Source: Lautropia sp. SCN 70-15
GTDB taxonomy: Bacteria; Pseudomonadota; Gammaproteobacteria; Burkholderiales; Burkholderiaceae_E
Reading direction: 5' to 3'
Length of the DNA stretch: 6,468 nucleotides
NCBI GenBank assembly: GCA_001724315.1
Contig: MEEC01000155.1
Coordinates: 842 to 7,309, forward strand
Below, in pieces: positions 5,494 to 6,468 of the stretch. The position numbers were made by a program, and so were the translations under genes. The first letter of the stretch is position 1; each line of letters opens with the position of its first letter. Below the pieces are notes generated by a model. It ran no database searches. It was given only the letters and a program-made list of their open reading frames with translations, and was not told where the DNA came from.

Positions 5494-6468
5494 ATGAAGC
5501 TCCGGAAGATCGCCCTCGGCCTGGTCGCCGTTCTCGCCGTCGCCGGCACCGCCGGCTGGTTCAGTCTCGACAAGGAGACGCGCGGGCTGCTGATGGCGCT
5601 GCCCACCGACCGCGACATCCTGTTCTGGAGCCAAACCCAGCGCGACGCGGCCTTCCGCGCACTCGACCGGCTGCCCTTCCTGGCCAAGGCCCGCACGGTG
5701 CCGGCCAGCGACGCGCCGAAGCCGTTGCCGCCCGGCCCGCCGCTGAAGCTTCCGCTCGACGTCGACGCATGGATGGCCGGCCAGCGCAGCGCGGCAGTGG
5801 TGGTCCTGCACGACGGCAAGCTGCGTCTGGAGCGCTACGGGCTGGACTTCGACGCCGCCGGGCGCTGGACCAGCTTCTCGGTAGCCAAGTCGATCACCGC
5901 CACGCTGGTGGGCGCCGCGATCCGCGACGGCCACATCCGCAGCATGGACGACAAGGTCAGCGACTACATCGCGGACATGAAGGGCTCCGCCTACGACGAC
6001 GTGAGCATCCGCCAGCTGCTGACGATGACCTCGGGCATCCGGTGGAACGAGGACTACGGCGACCCGAACTCCGACGTGGCCCGCTTCAACAACCACGAAC
6101 CGGACAAGGGCGTCGACGCGCTGGTGAGCTACCTGCGCAAGCTGCCGCGCGAGGCCCCGGCCGGCACCCGCTGGCACTACAGCACCGGCGAGACCAACCT
6201 GGTCGGCATCCTGCTCAGCGAGGCCACGAAGAAGCCGCTCGCCGAGTACCTGTCGGAGAAGATCTGGAAACCGGCCGGCATGGAGCAGCAGGCCACCTGG
6301 ATCCTGAACCGCACCGGCAAGGAGATCAGCGGCTGCTGCATCCAGGCCGCCACGCGCGACTTCGCGCGCTTCGGCCAGTTCGTGCTGGACGGCGCGCGGG
6401 TGAACGGGCAGAGCATCGTGCCCGAGGGCTGGCTCGCCGAGGCCACCACCCAGCGCGCCGCGATCGGC
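5494..6468 (+). CDS. Serine hydrolase of the beta-lactamase/PBP fold (3'-truncated)
   Basis: The first 325 residues are present and the frame is open at the right edge. The protein begins MKLRK followed by a hydrophobic stretch (about 6-22) and no lipobox, so it is a signal anchor or signal peptide placing the domain in the periplasm. A proline-rich linker (about 69-88) leads to the catalytic domain. The nucleophile motif SxxK is S129-V-A-K132 (SFSVAKSITATLVG), and the second motif is Y229-S-T231 (RWHYSTGETNLVG), both as in class C beta-lactamase-like esterases and 6-aminohexanoate-dimer hydrolase-type enzymes. LLTMTSGI (175-182) is also typical of this group. The third motif (KTG-like) would lie beyond the window. 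The substrate is unknown; an esterase, amidase or peptidase is more likely than a true resistance beta-lactamase. ATG 5494 fits the signal best, although no Shine-Dalgarno precedes it; GTG 5455 would add 13 residues. It is unlikely to belong functionally to the dioxygenase operon. Confidence 0.88.
   Translation, partial: MKLRKIALGLVAVLAVAGTAGWFSLDKETRGLLMALPTDRDILFWSQTQRDAAFRALDRLPFLAKARTVPASDAPKPLPPGPPLKLPLDVDAWMAGQRSAAVVVLHDGKLRLERYGLDFDAAGRWTSFSVAKSITATLVGAAIRDGHIRSMDDKVSDYIADMKGSAYDDVSIRQLLTMTSGIRWNEDYGDPNSDVARFNNHEPDKGVDALVSYLRKLPREAPAGTRWHYSTGETNLVGILLSEATKKPLAEYLSEKIWKPAGMEQQATWILNRTGKEISGCCIQAATRDFARFGQFVLDGARVNGQSIVPEGWLAEATTQRAAIG

Noticed and set aside
4525..6177. 550-residue minus-strand open frame opposite the dioxygenase and serine hydrolase
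   Set aside because: It crosses two well-supported genes and an intergenic region, has the same biased composition, and has no domain signature.

Overview
The window is GC-rich chromosomal DNA from a proteobacterium. Codons end almost uniformly in G or C (in the doxX-like gene only 5 of 136 codons end in A or T, counted by hand). The gene mix of a FadH-type dienoyl-CoA reductase, a LysR regulator, an MhpA-like hydroxylase and a DODA-type dioxygenase is typical of metabolically versatile Betaproteobacteria such as Burkholderiales. That placement is an inference from composition and gene content. No tRNA, rRNA, insertion sequence, CRISPR array or phage gene was seen.

Layout from left to right. 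(1) 1-1109, plus strand: the C-terminal half of an NADPH-dependent 2,4-dienoyl-CoA reductase (FadH type), cut by the window edge. (2) 1122-1331, plus: a 69-residue ORF of unknown function directly behind it, with clearly different codon use. (3) 1362-2996, minus: an MhpA-like FAD aromatic-ring hydroxylase, convergent with the first two. (4) 3110-4012, minus: a LysR-family regulator upstream of the hydroxylase. (5) 4013-4142: an AT-rich divergent control region with a near-perfect dyad at the LysR start. (6) 4143-4553 and 4585-5397, plus: a DoxX-family membrane protein and a DODA/YgiD-type extradiol dioxygenase, a probable two-gene operon. (7) 5494-6468, plus: a membrane-anchored or exported serine hydrolase of the beta-lactamase/penicillin-binding fold, cut by the right edge.

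Genes 3-6 may form one functional unit: a flavin hydroxylase that puts a second hydroxyl on a phenolic ring, a non-heme metal dioxygenase that could open such a ring, and a LysR regulator between them with its probable operator facing doxX. This link rests on position and family chemistry and the substrate cannot be read from the sequence. The fatty-acid gene at the left and the serine hydrolase at the right look unrelated to it. I found no convincing novel multi-gene system. The observations most worth checking are the LysR dyad, the hydroxylase/dioxygenase pairing, the compositionally odd small ORF, and the unusual start regions of the hydroxylase, doxX and serine hydrolase genes.
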